Part shown: positions 1 to 5,637 of the stretch, piece by piece
Layout of the letters: every line of letters starts with the position of its first letter
Position numbering within the stretch: position 1 is the first letter of the stretch
NCBI GenBank assembly: GCA_938005655.1
Contig: CALLNA010000091.1
Span: 1-10,360 of the forward strand
DNA from: an uncultured Novosphingobium sp.
GTDB taxonomy: Bacteria > Pseudomonadota > Alphaproteobacteria > Sphingomonadales > Sphingomonadaceae
DNA: 10,360 nt
Direction: 5' to 3'
Made by a program: the position numbers and the translations under genes
The notes under the pieces: generated by a model
The model's database searches: none
Seen by the model: the letters and a program-made list of their open reading frames with translations, nothing else
What the model was told of the DNA's origin: nothing

Positions 1-377
1 CGACCTTCCCCGGCATGCGCGAGCGCGGCTGGGGCCGCATCGTCAACATCGGCTCGATCAACGGCCAGGCCGGGCAATACGGCCAAGTCAACTACGCTGC
101 CGCCAAGTCCGGCATCCACGGCTTCACCAAGGCGCTGGCCCAGGAAGGCGCCAAGTTCGGCGTGACCGTCAACGCGATCGCGCCGGGCTATATCGACACC
201 GACATGGTCGCGGCGGTCCCGGCCCCGGTGCTGGAGAAGATCGTCGCCAAGATCCCCGTCGGCCGCCTCGGCCAGGCCAGCGAGATCGCGCGCGGCGTCG
301 CCTTCTTCGCCTCAGAGGACGGCGGCTTCGTCACCGGCTCGACCCTGTCGATCAACGGCGGGCAGCACATGTATTGA
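1..377 (+). CDS. phaB: Acetoacetyl-CoA reductase (PhaB-type SDR), 3' part only
   Basis: NADPH-dependent reduction of acetoacetyl-CoA to (R)-3-hydroxybutyryl-CoA, the second step of polyhydroxybutyrate synthesis, in the cytoplasm. The gene enters from the left edge, read from base 3. The visible 125 residues cover the C-terminal half of a short-chain dehydrogenase/reductase. They include the strand and serine region GRIVNIGSINGQ, the catalytic YxxxK as NYAAAKSG, the cofactor-loop segment NAIAPGYIDTDMV and the ending INGGQHMY. The GQxGQxGQxNY stretch and the INGG-H-M end are typical of PhaB and argue against FabG, although SDR subfamilies are close and FabG-like activity cannot be excluded. The N-terminal Rossmann glycine motif lies outside the window. 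The stop is TGA at 375-377. The next gene starts 8 bases further on, so the two are probably co-transcribed. Confidence 0.85.
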   Translation, partial: TFPGMRERGWGRIVNIGSINGQAGQYGQVNYAAAKSGIHGFTKALAQEGAKFGVTVNAIAPGYIDTDMVAAVPAPVLEKIVAKIPVGRLGQASEIARGVAFFASEDGGFVTGSTLSINGGQHMY

Positions 378-385
378 GGCCGTCG

Positions 386-625
386 GTGGAGGGCCTCTAC
401 CATCCGCCGGTCAAGCGCTCGGTCGAGATCGCCGGGCACAAGACCTCGATCAGCCTCGAGCCGCTGTTCTGGGACCTGCTGCGCCGGGCCGCGGAGCAGG
501 AGCGCGCGCCGCTCAACGCGCTGGTCGCGCGGATCGACGCCGAGCGGATCACGGCCGAGACGCCGCCGGGCTTGGCTGGGGCGATCCGGCTGTGGCTGGC
601 CGCGCGGTTCCTGGCGGATCGGTAG
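386..625 (+). CDS. Ribbon-helix-helix domain protein (RHH_4-like)
   Basis: A small 79-residue protein. It begins VEGLYHPPVKRSVEIAGHKT and continues SISLEPLFWDLLRRAA. This matches the alphaproteobacterial ribbon-helix-helix family (PF13467 type): a basic strand RSVxIAGHxTSISLE, then an FWDxL helix, and near the end a small-residue/AIRLWL helix. Such proteins are predicted DNA-binding dimers, but no function is established. I prefer GTG at 386 as the start because GAGG at 376-379 sits 6 bases upstream and family members begin just before the VKRS segment. A TTG at 374 overlapping the phaB stop is the alternative and has a poor ribosome binding site. The position directly behind phaB makes a regulatory link to PHB metabolism possible, but that is inference. 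The gene ends 6 bases from the stop of the convergent small membrane protein gene. Confidence 0.75.
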   Translation: MEGLYHPPVKRSVEIAGHKTSISLEPLFWDLLRRAAEQERAPLNALVARIDAERITAETPPGLAGAIRLWLAARFLADR

Positions 626-631
626 GCCGGA

Positions 632-874
632 TCAGTAGGTCGCGGGCGGGTCGCTCGCGGGGAAGCTCTCGTCGCTGGCCTCGTCGGTCTTGTCCCAGGC
701 CGGCGGATCGCTCCGCATCCCCTGGGGGCCGGCGTGGCGCACCTTGGCGAAGTTGGGGCCGTCGCTCTCGCCCGTGGCGAAGGCGACCCGGCCCTGATGG
801 GCGCGCTCGCGCGTGATGAGCTTGTAGGCGACGTAGCCGGCGGCGCCGAGCGCCGCGATCTGCAACAGACCCAT
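632..874 (-). CDS. Small membrane-anchored protein with SFPASDPPA tail
   Basis: An 80-residue protein of unknown function. Residues 3-20 (LLQIAALGAAGYVAYKLI) form one hydrophobic segment, followed by basic TRER, consistent with an N-terminal membrane anchor with the rest in the cytoplasm. The middle is polar and probably unstructured. The C-terminus is acidic and then ends DESFPASDPPATY. I recall ESFPASDPPA-like tails in several short uncharacterised proteobacterial proteins, but I know of no proven role. The start is well supported: on the minus strand AGGAGG (881-886) lies 6 bases before the ATG, the best ribosome binding site seen in the window. The gene is 75 bases downstream of murA on the same strand, with no evident terminator between them, so read-through from murA is likely. 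Confidence 0.75.
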   Translation of the reverse strand: MGLLQIAALGAAGYVAYKLITRERAHQGRVAFATGESDGPNFAKVRHAGPQGMRSDPPAWDKTDEASDESFPASDPPATY

Positions 875-880
875 GATGGT

Positions 881-886
881 CCTCCT
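881..886 (-). promoter_or_regulatory. Ribosome binding site of the small membrane protein
   Basis: Read on the minus strand this is a full AGGAGG with a 6-base spacer before the ATG at 874. A perfect Shine-Dalgarno is unusual among the genes here and suggests high translation of the small protein. Confidence 0.75.
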
Positions 887-949
887 GGTGAACTGCCTTG
901 CCCTAACGCGCCAGGGGCGATCGGGTTCACCGGGCTCGCAAATTCCGCC

Positions 950-2233
950 TCAGTCCCCGCCGACCCGCTCCACTTGCGCGCCGAGCAGCGAGAGCTTCTC
1001 CTCCAGCCGCTCGTAGCCGCGGTCGAGGTGGTAGAGGCGGTGGACCTGGGTTTGCCCCTCCGCCGCGAGGCCGGCGATGACCAGGCTCACCGAGGCGCGC
1101 AGGTCGGTGGCCATGACCTCGGCCCCGGTCAGCTTCTCGACGCCGTGGACCACGGCCGTGCGGCCGTTGGTCTGGATGTTCGCGCCCATGCGATTGAGCT
1201 CGGGCACGTGCATGTAGCGGTTCTCGAAGATCGTCTCGGTCAGCACGCTCGCCCCTTCGGCCTTGCACAGCATGGCCATGAGCTGGGCCTGCATGTCGGT
1301 GGCGAAGCCCGGGTAGGGCGCAGTCGAGATGTTGACCGCGCGCAGCGGGCCGTCCGCGGCGACGTGGATGCCGCCGGGCCGCGGCTCGACCACCAGGCCC
1401 GCGTCGCGCAGCGACTGCACGGTCGCCTCCATCTCCTCGATCACCGCGCCCTTGAGCGTTACCTCGCCCCCGGTGATCGCGGCGGCGCAGGCGTAGGAGC
1501 CGGCCTCGATCCGGTCCGACATCACCCGGTAGGTCGCGCCGTGGAGGCGGGGGACGCCGTGGACGGTCAGCTCGGAGGTGCCGATGCCCTCGATCTCGGC
1601 GCCCATCGCGACCAGCAGGTTGCACAGGTCGACGATCTCCGGCTCGCGCGCGGCGTTGTGGAGCGTGGACTTGCCGGTTGCGAGGACCGCGGCCATCAGC
1701 GCGTTCTCGGTCGCGCCGACCGAGACGACCGGGAAGGAATAGCGCCCGCCCGGCAGGCCGCCGTCGGGGGCGATGGCCTTGACGTAGCCCGCCGCCAGCT
1801 CGATCTGCGCGCCGAGCGCCTCCAGCGCCTTCAGGTGCAGGTCGATCGGGCGGTTGCCGATGGCGCAGCCGCCGGGGAGGGAGACGGTCGCCTCGCCCAT
1901 CCGCGCCAGCATGGGCCCCAGCACCAGGATCGAGGCGCGCATCTTGCGGACCAGCTCGTAGGGCGCGACCGAGCTGGTGATCCGCGTCGCCTCCAGCGTC
2001 ATCACCCGGCCGAAGTCCTCGGGGCGGCTGCCGGCGATCGTGGTCGAGACGCCGAACTGGTTCATCAGGTGCTGGAACCCGTCGATGTCGGCCAGGCGCG
2101 GCAGGTTGCGCAGGGTCAGCGGCTCGTCGGTGAGCAGGGCGCAGGGCAGCAGGGTCAGGGCTGCGTTCTTGGCGCCGGAAATCGGCACGGTGCCGGCCAG
2201 CTTCCTGCCGCCTTCTATGATGATCTTGTCCAT
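950..2233 (-). CDS. murA: UDP-N-acetylglucosamine 1-carboxyvinyltransferase MurA
   Basis: First committed step of peptidoglycan synthesis: transfer of enolpyruvate from PEP to UDP-GlcNAc, in the cytoplasm. The 427-residue product is full length (E. coli MurA has 419). Conserved residues are visible: K22-N23 in ISGAKNAAL, the active-site loop cysteine C123 in LPGGCAIGNRP (so a fosfomycin-sensitive type, not the Cys-to-Asp variant), D313 in FATDMQAQ and R379 in DLRASVSLV. The ATG at 2233 is chosen because family members begin MDKIIIEGG. The open frame runs further upstream, but that extension is not MurA-like and crosses the galU start. No strong Shine-Dalgarno precedes the ATG. It is transcribed divergently from galU, and the small membrane protein gene follows 75 bases downstream. 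Confidence 0.97.
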   Translation of the reverse strand: MDKIIIEGGRKLAGTVPISGAKNAALTLLPCALLTDEPLTLRNLPRLADIDGFQHLMNQFGVSTTIAGSRPEDFGRVMTLEATRITSSVAPYELVRKMRASILVLGPMLARMGEATVSLPGGCAIGNRPIDLHLKALEALGAQIELAAGYVKAIAPDGGLPGGRYSFPVVSVGATENALMAAVLATGKSTLHNAAREPEIVDLCNLLVAMGAEIEGIGTSELTVHGVPRLHGATYRVMSDRIEAGSYACAAAITGGEVTLKGAVIEEMEATVQSLRDAGLVVEPRPGGIHVAADGPLRAVNISTAPYPGFATDMQAQLMAMLCKAEGASVLTETIFENRYMHVPELNRMGANIQTNGRTAVVHGVEKLTGAEVMATDLRASVSLVIAGLAAEGQTQVHRLYHLDRGYERLEEKLSLLGAQVERVGGD

Positions 2234-2339
2234 GGCGAATCGTTTAGCGCGAAACGTCGCCGCGGCAAGCCGAGCGCGACGCGCAGCGGACGGTGTTTCT
2301 GTTGACGGGGCGAATCGGGCCTGCGATTCACCTGTCCCG
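2234..2339. promoter_or_regulatory. Divergent murA/galU promoter region with three GANTC sites
   Basis: These 106 bases separate the murA and galU starts and must carry both promoters unless transcripts enter from outside. A good -35-like TTGACG lies at 2302-2307 pointing toward galU, but the hexamer at normal spacing (GATTCA, 2325-2330) is a poor -10. GANTC sites occur at 2237-2241, 2312-2316 and 2325-2329. The last two form an inverted repeat, GAATCG at 2312-2317 and CGATTC at 2324-2329. The 9-mer GGCGAATCG occurs at both 2234-2242 and 2309-2317. GANTC is the target of the CcrM methylase of Alphaproteobacteria, so cell-cycle-linked control is possible. The promoter assignment itself is weak. 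Confidence 0.4.
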
Positions 2340-3257
2340 ATGAGCGCATCCGATCCCATCCGGCCCCAGGCCATTAGGCCCAAGCCCGTCCGCAAGGCCG
2401 TGTTTCCGGTCGCCGGGCTCGGCACCCGGTTCCTGCCCGCGACCAAGGCGATCCCCAAGGAGATGCTGCCGATCATCGACCGGCCGCTGATCCAGTACGC
2501 GGTCGACGAGGCGCGCGAGGCGGGGATCGAGCAGCTCATCTTCGTCACCGGCCGCGGCAAGGTCGCCCTGGTCGAGCATTTCGACATGGCCTACGAGTTG
2601 GAGACGACGATGCGCGAGCGCGACAAGTCGCTCGACGCGCTCGCCCCGACGCGAATCCAGCCGGGCAACCTGCTCACCGTCCGCCAGCAGGTGCCGCTCG
2701 GCCTCGGCCATGCGATCTGGTGCGCCCGCGCCATCGTCGGCGAGGAGCCCTTCGCGGTGTTCCTGCCCGACGAGCTGATGATCGGCAGCCCCGGTTGCAT
2801 GAAGCAGATGGTCGAAGCCTACCAGGAGGTCGGCGGAAATCTGATCAGCGTGCTGGAAGTGCCCGAGGACGAGGTGTCGAGCTATGGCGTGATCGCCCCC
2901 GGCGCGCAGCGCGGCGCCCTGACCGAGGTCACGGGGCTGGTCGAGAAGCCCGCGCGCGGCGAAGCGCCGTCCAACCTGATCATTTCAGGCCGCTACATCC
3001 TCCAGCCCGAGGGCATGGCCGTGCTCGACCGCCAGGAAAAAGGCGCGGGCGGCGAGATCCAGCTCACCGACGCGATGGCGCAGATGATCGGCCGCCAGCC
3101 GTTCCACGCCGTGACCTTCGCCGGCAAGCGCTACGACTGCGGCTCGAAGCTGGGCTTCGTCGAGGCGACCCTGGCCCTCGCTCTCGAACGCGAGGACATG
3201 GCCGGCGATGTCCGCGCGATGGCCCAGCGCCTGCTGGCAAGCCATCCGCCACGCTGA
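2340..3257 (+). CDS. galU: UTP-glucose-1-phosphate uridylyltransferase GalU
   Basis: Makes UDP-glucose and pyrophosphate from UTP and glucose-1-phosphate, feeding exopolysaccharide, lipopolysaccharide and other glycosylation pathways in the cytoplasm. The 305-residue product is the usual length (E. coli 302). The N-terminal nucleotide-binding signature GLGTRFLPATKAIPKEM spans residues 26-42. Other recognisable parts are LPDELMI, EKPARGEAPSN, the GGEIQLTDAM segment and YDCGSKLGF near the end. The ATG at 2340 is taken as the start because the leader MSASDPIRPQ then runs into the conserved KAVFPVAG; the open frame upstream is antisense to murA. No strong Shine-Dalgarno is seen. It is divergent from murA and convergent with the M23 peptidase gene; a structured RNA candidate follows directly. 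Confidence 0.95.
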   Translation: MSASDPIRPQAIRPKPVRKAVFPVAGLGTRFLPATKAIPKEMLPIIDRPLIQYAVDEAREAGIEQLIFVTGRGKVALVEHFDMAYELETTMRERDKSLDALAPTRIQPGNLLTVRQQVPLGLGHAIWCARAIVGEEPFAVFLPDELMIGSPGCMKQMVEAYQEVGGNLISVLEVPEDEVSSYGVIAPGAQRGALTEVTGLVEKPARGEAPSNLIISGRYILQPEGMAVLDRQEKGAGGEIQLTDAMAQMIGRQPFHAVTFAGKRYDCGSKLGFVEATLALALEREDMAGDVRAMAQRLLASHPPR

Positions 3258-3312
3258 CGGGCGTCTCCGGTCCTTTGCTGGAGTCCGATACAGCCTACCA
3301 ATCAGGTGTGGC

Positions 3313-3384
3313 GCCGGCCCGCTCCCCCGGCCTGACCATCCGACAGGGTAGGCTCTGGGTGGTCGGGCCGGGGGAGCGGCCGGC
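3313..3384. repeat. Long near-perfect inverted repeat (25-bp stem)
   Basis: Bases 3313-3338 pair with 3360-3384 over 25 pairs, with a single bulged C at 3320 and one G-U pair at 3333/3365. The core CTCCCCCGGCC pairs exactly with GGCCGGGGGAG. The loop is 3339-3359. No T-run follows on either strand, so it is not a simple intrinsic terminator. Confidence 0.9.
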
Positions 3385-3416
3385 ACCGTTTCCACGCCGG
3401 TGGATCAGACAAGTCA

Positions 3417-3442
3417 AAGGCGGCGGGTTGCCCCGCCGCCTT
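3417..3442. terminator. Hairpin terminator between galU and the M23 peptidase gene
   Basis: AAGGCGGCGGG (3417-3427) pairs perfectly with CCCGCCGCCTT (3432-3442) around a TTGC loop, an 11-bp stem between convergent genes. On the plus strand it is followed by TTCGCTGCCCTTCC; on the minus strand by a short T-rich stretch (TTTGACTTGTCT, counting the last stem bases). The poor U-tracts make it a weak textbook terminator, but its place suggests bidirectional use, ending both the plus-strand RNA and the peptidase transcript. Confidence 0.65.
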
Positions 3443-3494
3443 CGCTGCCCTTCCCGGGCTGCTGTTTCAGCTTCCTCTCAAACGTGAAGAACGA

Positions 3495-4226
3495 TCAGTC
3501 GCGCGGCGCGGCGGCGGCCATCGCGAGCTGGGGGGCAGCGGCGGTCGCGCCTTCCTGCATGTAGGGGATCGGGTTCACGGCCTGGCCGGCGACGCGCACC
3601 TCATAGTGCAGGTGCGGGCCGGTCGAGCGGCCGGTGGTGCCGACATAGCCGATCACGTCGCCCTTGTGGACGAACTGGCCGGCCGCGACGTTGAGGCGCG
3701 AGAGGTGGCCATAGCGGGTCTCGAGGTCGCCGCCGTGCTCGAGTTGGATGTAGAGGCCGTAGCTGCTGAACCATTCGGCCCTGCCGACCATGCCGTCGGC
3801 CGGCGCGTGGACCGGGGTGCCGACCGGGCTGGCGAGGTCGATGCCCTTGTGGGCGCGACGGCCGCCGAGGACTGGGTGGACGCGCATCCCGTATTCGCTG
3901 GTCAGGCGGAAACCGTCCAGCGGGACGCGCGAGGGGATGGAAACCTTGGGGGCAACGGTCGAGACCGCGGCGGCAGCGGCGAAGGCCGGGGCCTTGTCCA
4001 GCGACTGCCAGGAGGAGAAGAGGTGGCGGAACTGCTCGTCGCTGCTGCCGAGCGCGCCCTGGGCGGCGGCACTGGCCTTGGCCGCCTGGGCCGCGCGGAG
4101 CGGGGCGGCGATATCGGCATTGGCGCTGCTGTTGGCGAAGGCGGGGGCCGAACCGAGGAGCGCGACGGCCGCGGCGAGCGCGCCGGCGACAGTGCGAACC
4201 TTGGTGAAAACCGTGAAAGCGACCAC
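3495..4226 (-). CDS. Secreted M23 (LytM-type) zinc metallopeptidase
   Basis: A cell wall peptidase or peptidase-like protein of 243 residues. Residues 1-31 form a signal peptide: basic start, hydrophobic AGALAAAVALLG, and an AFA cleavage site before NSS, so it acts in the periplasm. Residues 32-100 are an alanine-rich linker. The M23 domain starts near 105 (FRLTSEYGMRVHPVLGG). It has all the metal and catalytic motifs: H126-x3-D130 (HKGID), H174 in YGHLS, and H205-x-H207 (HLHYE). It is therefore probably active, not a degenerate EnvC/NlpD-like activator. The start is GTG at 4226, supported by AAGGTG (4234-4239) 7 bases upstream on the minus strand; the signal peptide begins at once from there. 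It lies 149 bases downstream of the DUF455 gene on the same strand and probably has its own promoter. Confidence 0.9.
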   Translation of the reverse strand: MVAFTVFTKVRTVAGALAAAVALLGSAPAFANSSANADIAAPLRAAQAAKASAAAQGALGSSDEQFRHLFSSWQSLDKAPAFAAAAAVSTVAPKVSIPSRVPLDGFRLTSEYGMRVHPVLGGRRAHKGIDLASPVGTPVHAPADGMVGRAEWFSSYGLYIQLEHGGDLETRYGHLSRLNVAAGQFVHKGDVIGYVGTTGRSTGPHLHYEVRVAGQAVNPIPYMQEGATAAAPQLAMAAAAPRD

Positions 4227-4375
4227 TCAAAAACACCTTAATCTATGGGGCCGGCCCGCTGGCGGACTGGCCTTGCGACCCTGTTTTTGCGCAAGCGCAA
4301 TGCGCCTGGGCTTCGGTTCGGAGATGGTCGGAACCCCCCGCCGTCTCGTGGGTTGGGGTTATTCAGGGCAAAGGT
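4227..4375. other. 149-base gap upstream of the M23 peptidase gene
   Basis: No gene is seen here. Read on either strand, a compact palindrome TTGCGC-AA-GCGCAA lies at 4287-4300. AACCCC (4332-4337) can pair with GGGGTT (4355-4360), a possible weak end-of-operon hairpin for the DUF455 transcript. On the minus strand TAGATT (4245-4240) is -10-like but sits too close to the Shine-Dalgarno sequence to be convincing. The peptidase promoter is presumably here but I cannot place it. Confidence 0.35.
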
Positions 4376-5170
4376 TTACGACGCAAGAGCGTGGTAGGGA
4401 TACCGCGACAAACCGCCTGCCGCCCGCGCCGAGTCGTTGAACGGCGGCTTAACGCCCCCGCGAAAGTAACGTTTTACCAAGCTTTTCCACCGGGTTTCCG
4501 GCTCCTCGCCGCGCCGCTCGCAAAGGGCGGCGAAATGCATTGCGCCGAAACGGACGTGGCGGATTTCGTCGTCAAGGATTCGTTCGAGCAGGCGCGCGCC
4601 GCCCTCGTCGCCGGCGGCCCGGACCCGCTCCAGCATGGCCGGGGTGACGTCGAGCCCGCGCGCTTCCAGCACCATCGGCACGATCGCCAGGCGGGCGGCG
4701 GCGTCCTGCGCGGTCGCCTCGGCCGCCTGCCACAGCCCGTCGTGGGCGGGCAGCTCGCCGTACCACGAGCCGAGTGCGCGCAGCTTGCGGTCGATCAGGG
4801 CGAAATGCATCGCCTCGTCCGCCGCGACTGCAAGGAAGTCGCCGACGAAGTCCGGCCCCATCTCGGCGCCGAAGCGCCCGGCCATGTCGAGCGCCAGGTC
4901 GATCGCGACGAATTCGATATGGGCGAGCGAGTGCCACAGCGCGATTCGCCCGCGCTCCGATCCGCCGCGCCCGCGCTTGGGCATCCGGTTCGGCGGCAGC
5001 AGCTCGGGCCGGGCGGGGCGCGCCGGCCGGTCGGGCAGGGCCGCGGTGAAGGCGAAGTCCAGCCGCCCCAGCCGCCAGTCGCGCGCGACCCGGCGCGCCG
5101 CCATGGCCTTGGCGCGGGGATCGGCGGTCAGCAGCGCGTCGCGGATCGCGGCGACGACGCTGGCCCTCAC
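4376..5170 (-). CDS. DUF455 ferritin-like (putative di-iron) protein
   Basis: A 264-residue protein of the DUF455 family, which has a ferritin-like four-helix fold and distant similarity to the tRNA hydroxylase MiaE; the reaction is unknown. Candidate di-iron ligands are visible at conserved spacing: E86 in AHIEFVAID, E119 and H122 in DEAMHF, E169 in MVLEARGLD, and E202 and H205 in DDEIRHVRFG. The C-terminal RGGVKPPFNDSARAAGGL is also a family hallmark. The start is GTG at 5170. It overlaps the bcp stop as GTGA, giving the family's normal length and a protein beginning VRASVVAAIRDALL (read with initiator Met). No separate Shine-Dalgarno is near, so translation is probably coupled to bcp. A second redox or metal protein directly after a peroxiredoxin suggests, without proof, an oxygen-dependent job. 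Confidence 0.88.
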   Translation of the reverse strand: MRASVVAAIRDALLTADPRAKAMAARRVARDWRLGRLDFAFTAALPDRPARPARPELLPPNRMPKRGRGGSERGRIALWHSLAHIEFVAIDLALDMAGRFGAEMGPDFVGDFLAVAADEAMHFALIDRKLRALGSWYGELPAHDGLWQAAEATAQDAAARLAIVPMVLEARGLDVTPAMLERVRAAGDEGGARLLERILDDEIRHVRFGAMHFAALCERRGEEPETRWKSLVKRYFRGGVKPPFNDSARAAGGLSRYPYHALAS

Positions 5171-5637
5171 AGCGCCTGCGCGGCGGCTAGGACCTCCTCG
5201 GCGTGGCCCTTGACCTTCACCTTGTCCCAGATCCGCGCGATCCTGCCCGCGGCGTCGACCAGGTAGGTGGTGCGGACCATGCCCATGTAGGTGCGGCCGT
5301 AGTTCTGCTTCTCGGTCCAGATGCCGAGCGCGTCGGACAGGCCGTTCGCCTCGGCGTCGCTGGCGAGCGGCGCGGTGAGCTGGTGCTTCTCGATGAAGCG
5401 CTGGTGCTTCTTCGGCGGGTCCTTGCTGACACCGAGCAGGGCGGTGCCGGCCTTCTCGAATTCCGGGGCGAGGGCGGAGAAGTCCTTGTTCTCGGTGGTG
5501 CAGCCGGGCGTGTCGTCCTTCGGATAGAAGAACAGCACCAGCTTGCGTCCCTTGAAGTCCGAGACGCGGACCGGCGCGCCGTCCGGTCCTTCGAGGGCGA
5601 TGTCGGGAATGGTGTCGCCGATGGCGGGCTTGCTCAT
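5167..5637 (-). CDS. bcp: Peroxiredoxin of the Bcp/PrxQ family, single cysteine
   Basis: Thiol peroxidase that reduces hydrogen peroxide and organic hydroperoxides in the cytoplasm. The 156-residue product is full length and shows the thioredoxin-like order: MSKPAIGDTIPDIALEG, LVLFFYPKDDTPGCT with the peroxidatic cysteine C46, then RTTYLVDAAGRI. The resolving cysteine that E. coli Bcp carries five residues later is a lysine here (GCTTENKDF), and C46 is the only cysteine in the protein. It should therefore work as a 1-Cys enzyme needing an outside thiol such as glutathione, glutaredoxin or thioredoxin. The ATG at 5637 overlaps the glnE stop as ATGA, with GGAG about 8 bases upstream inside glnE. 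Downstream it overlaps the DUF455 gene by GTGA. This tight packing points to one transcript with coupled translation. Confidence 0.95.
   Translation of the reverse strand: MSKPAIGDTIPDIALEGPDGAPVRVSDFKGRKLVLFFYPKDDTPGCTTENKDFSALAPEFEKAGTALLGVSKDPPKKHQRFIEKHQLTAPLASDAEANGLSDALGIWTEKQNYGRTYMGMVRTTYLVDAAGRIARIWDKVKVKGHAEEVLAAAQAL

Larger units (their letters stand above)
3270..3442 (+). ncRNA. Candidate structured small RNA (6S-like) downstream of galU
   Basis: No gene fits between galU and the M23 peptidase gene, yet the sequence folds extensively. CCTTTG (3272-3277) pairs with CAAAGG (3415-3420), and GTCCGAT (3283-3289) pairs with ATCAGAC (3404-3410) at 6 of 7 positions. A near-perfect 25-bp stem joins 3313-3338 to 3360-3384 with a 21-base loop. 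A small hairpin TCCAC-GCCG-GTGGA (3391-3404) lies on the 3' side. A long rod with an interrupted middle and a small hairpin on the 3' strand is the architecture of 6S RNA. The segment ending in GTCCGATA (3283-3290), followed by TACC and TGTGGCGC, also resembles, from memory, the E. coli 6S region that templates the product RNA beginning AUCGG. Orientation and ends are inferred; no promoter was found. The stem could instead be a palindromic repeat or part of the galU 3' UTR. Confidence 0.45.

Noticed and set aside
374..385. TTG start for the ribbon-helix-helix gene
   Set aside because: Poor ribosome binding site, whereas GTG at 386 has GAGG 6 bases upstream.
397..930. Minus-strand open frame of 177 codons
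   Set aside because: Overlaps the ribbon-helix-helix gene and the small membrane protein gene in other frames; Arg/Pro/Ser-rich shadow without a ribosome binding site.
734..2305. Long plus-strand open frame of 523 codons opposite murA
   Set aside because: It is antisense to a complete MurA with all active-site residues; the composition is typical of a GC-rich shadow frame and matches no family I know.
1977..2339. N-terminal extension of galU in the open frame
   Set aside because: The extension is antisense to murA; GalU homologues begin close to the ATG at 2340.
3606..4241. Plus-strand open frame opposite the M23 peptidase gene
   Set aside because: Antisense to a peptidase with signal peptide and complete metal-binding motifs; no family resemblance.
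4287..4300. TTGCGC-AA-GCGCAA palindrome as terminator of the DUF455 operon
   Set aside because: On the operon strand it is followed by a run of A, not T, so it does not look like an intrinsic terminator.
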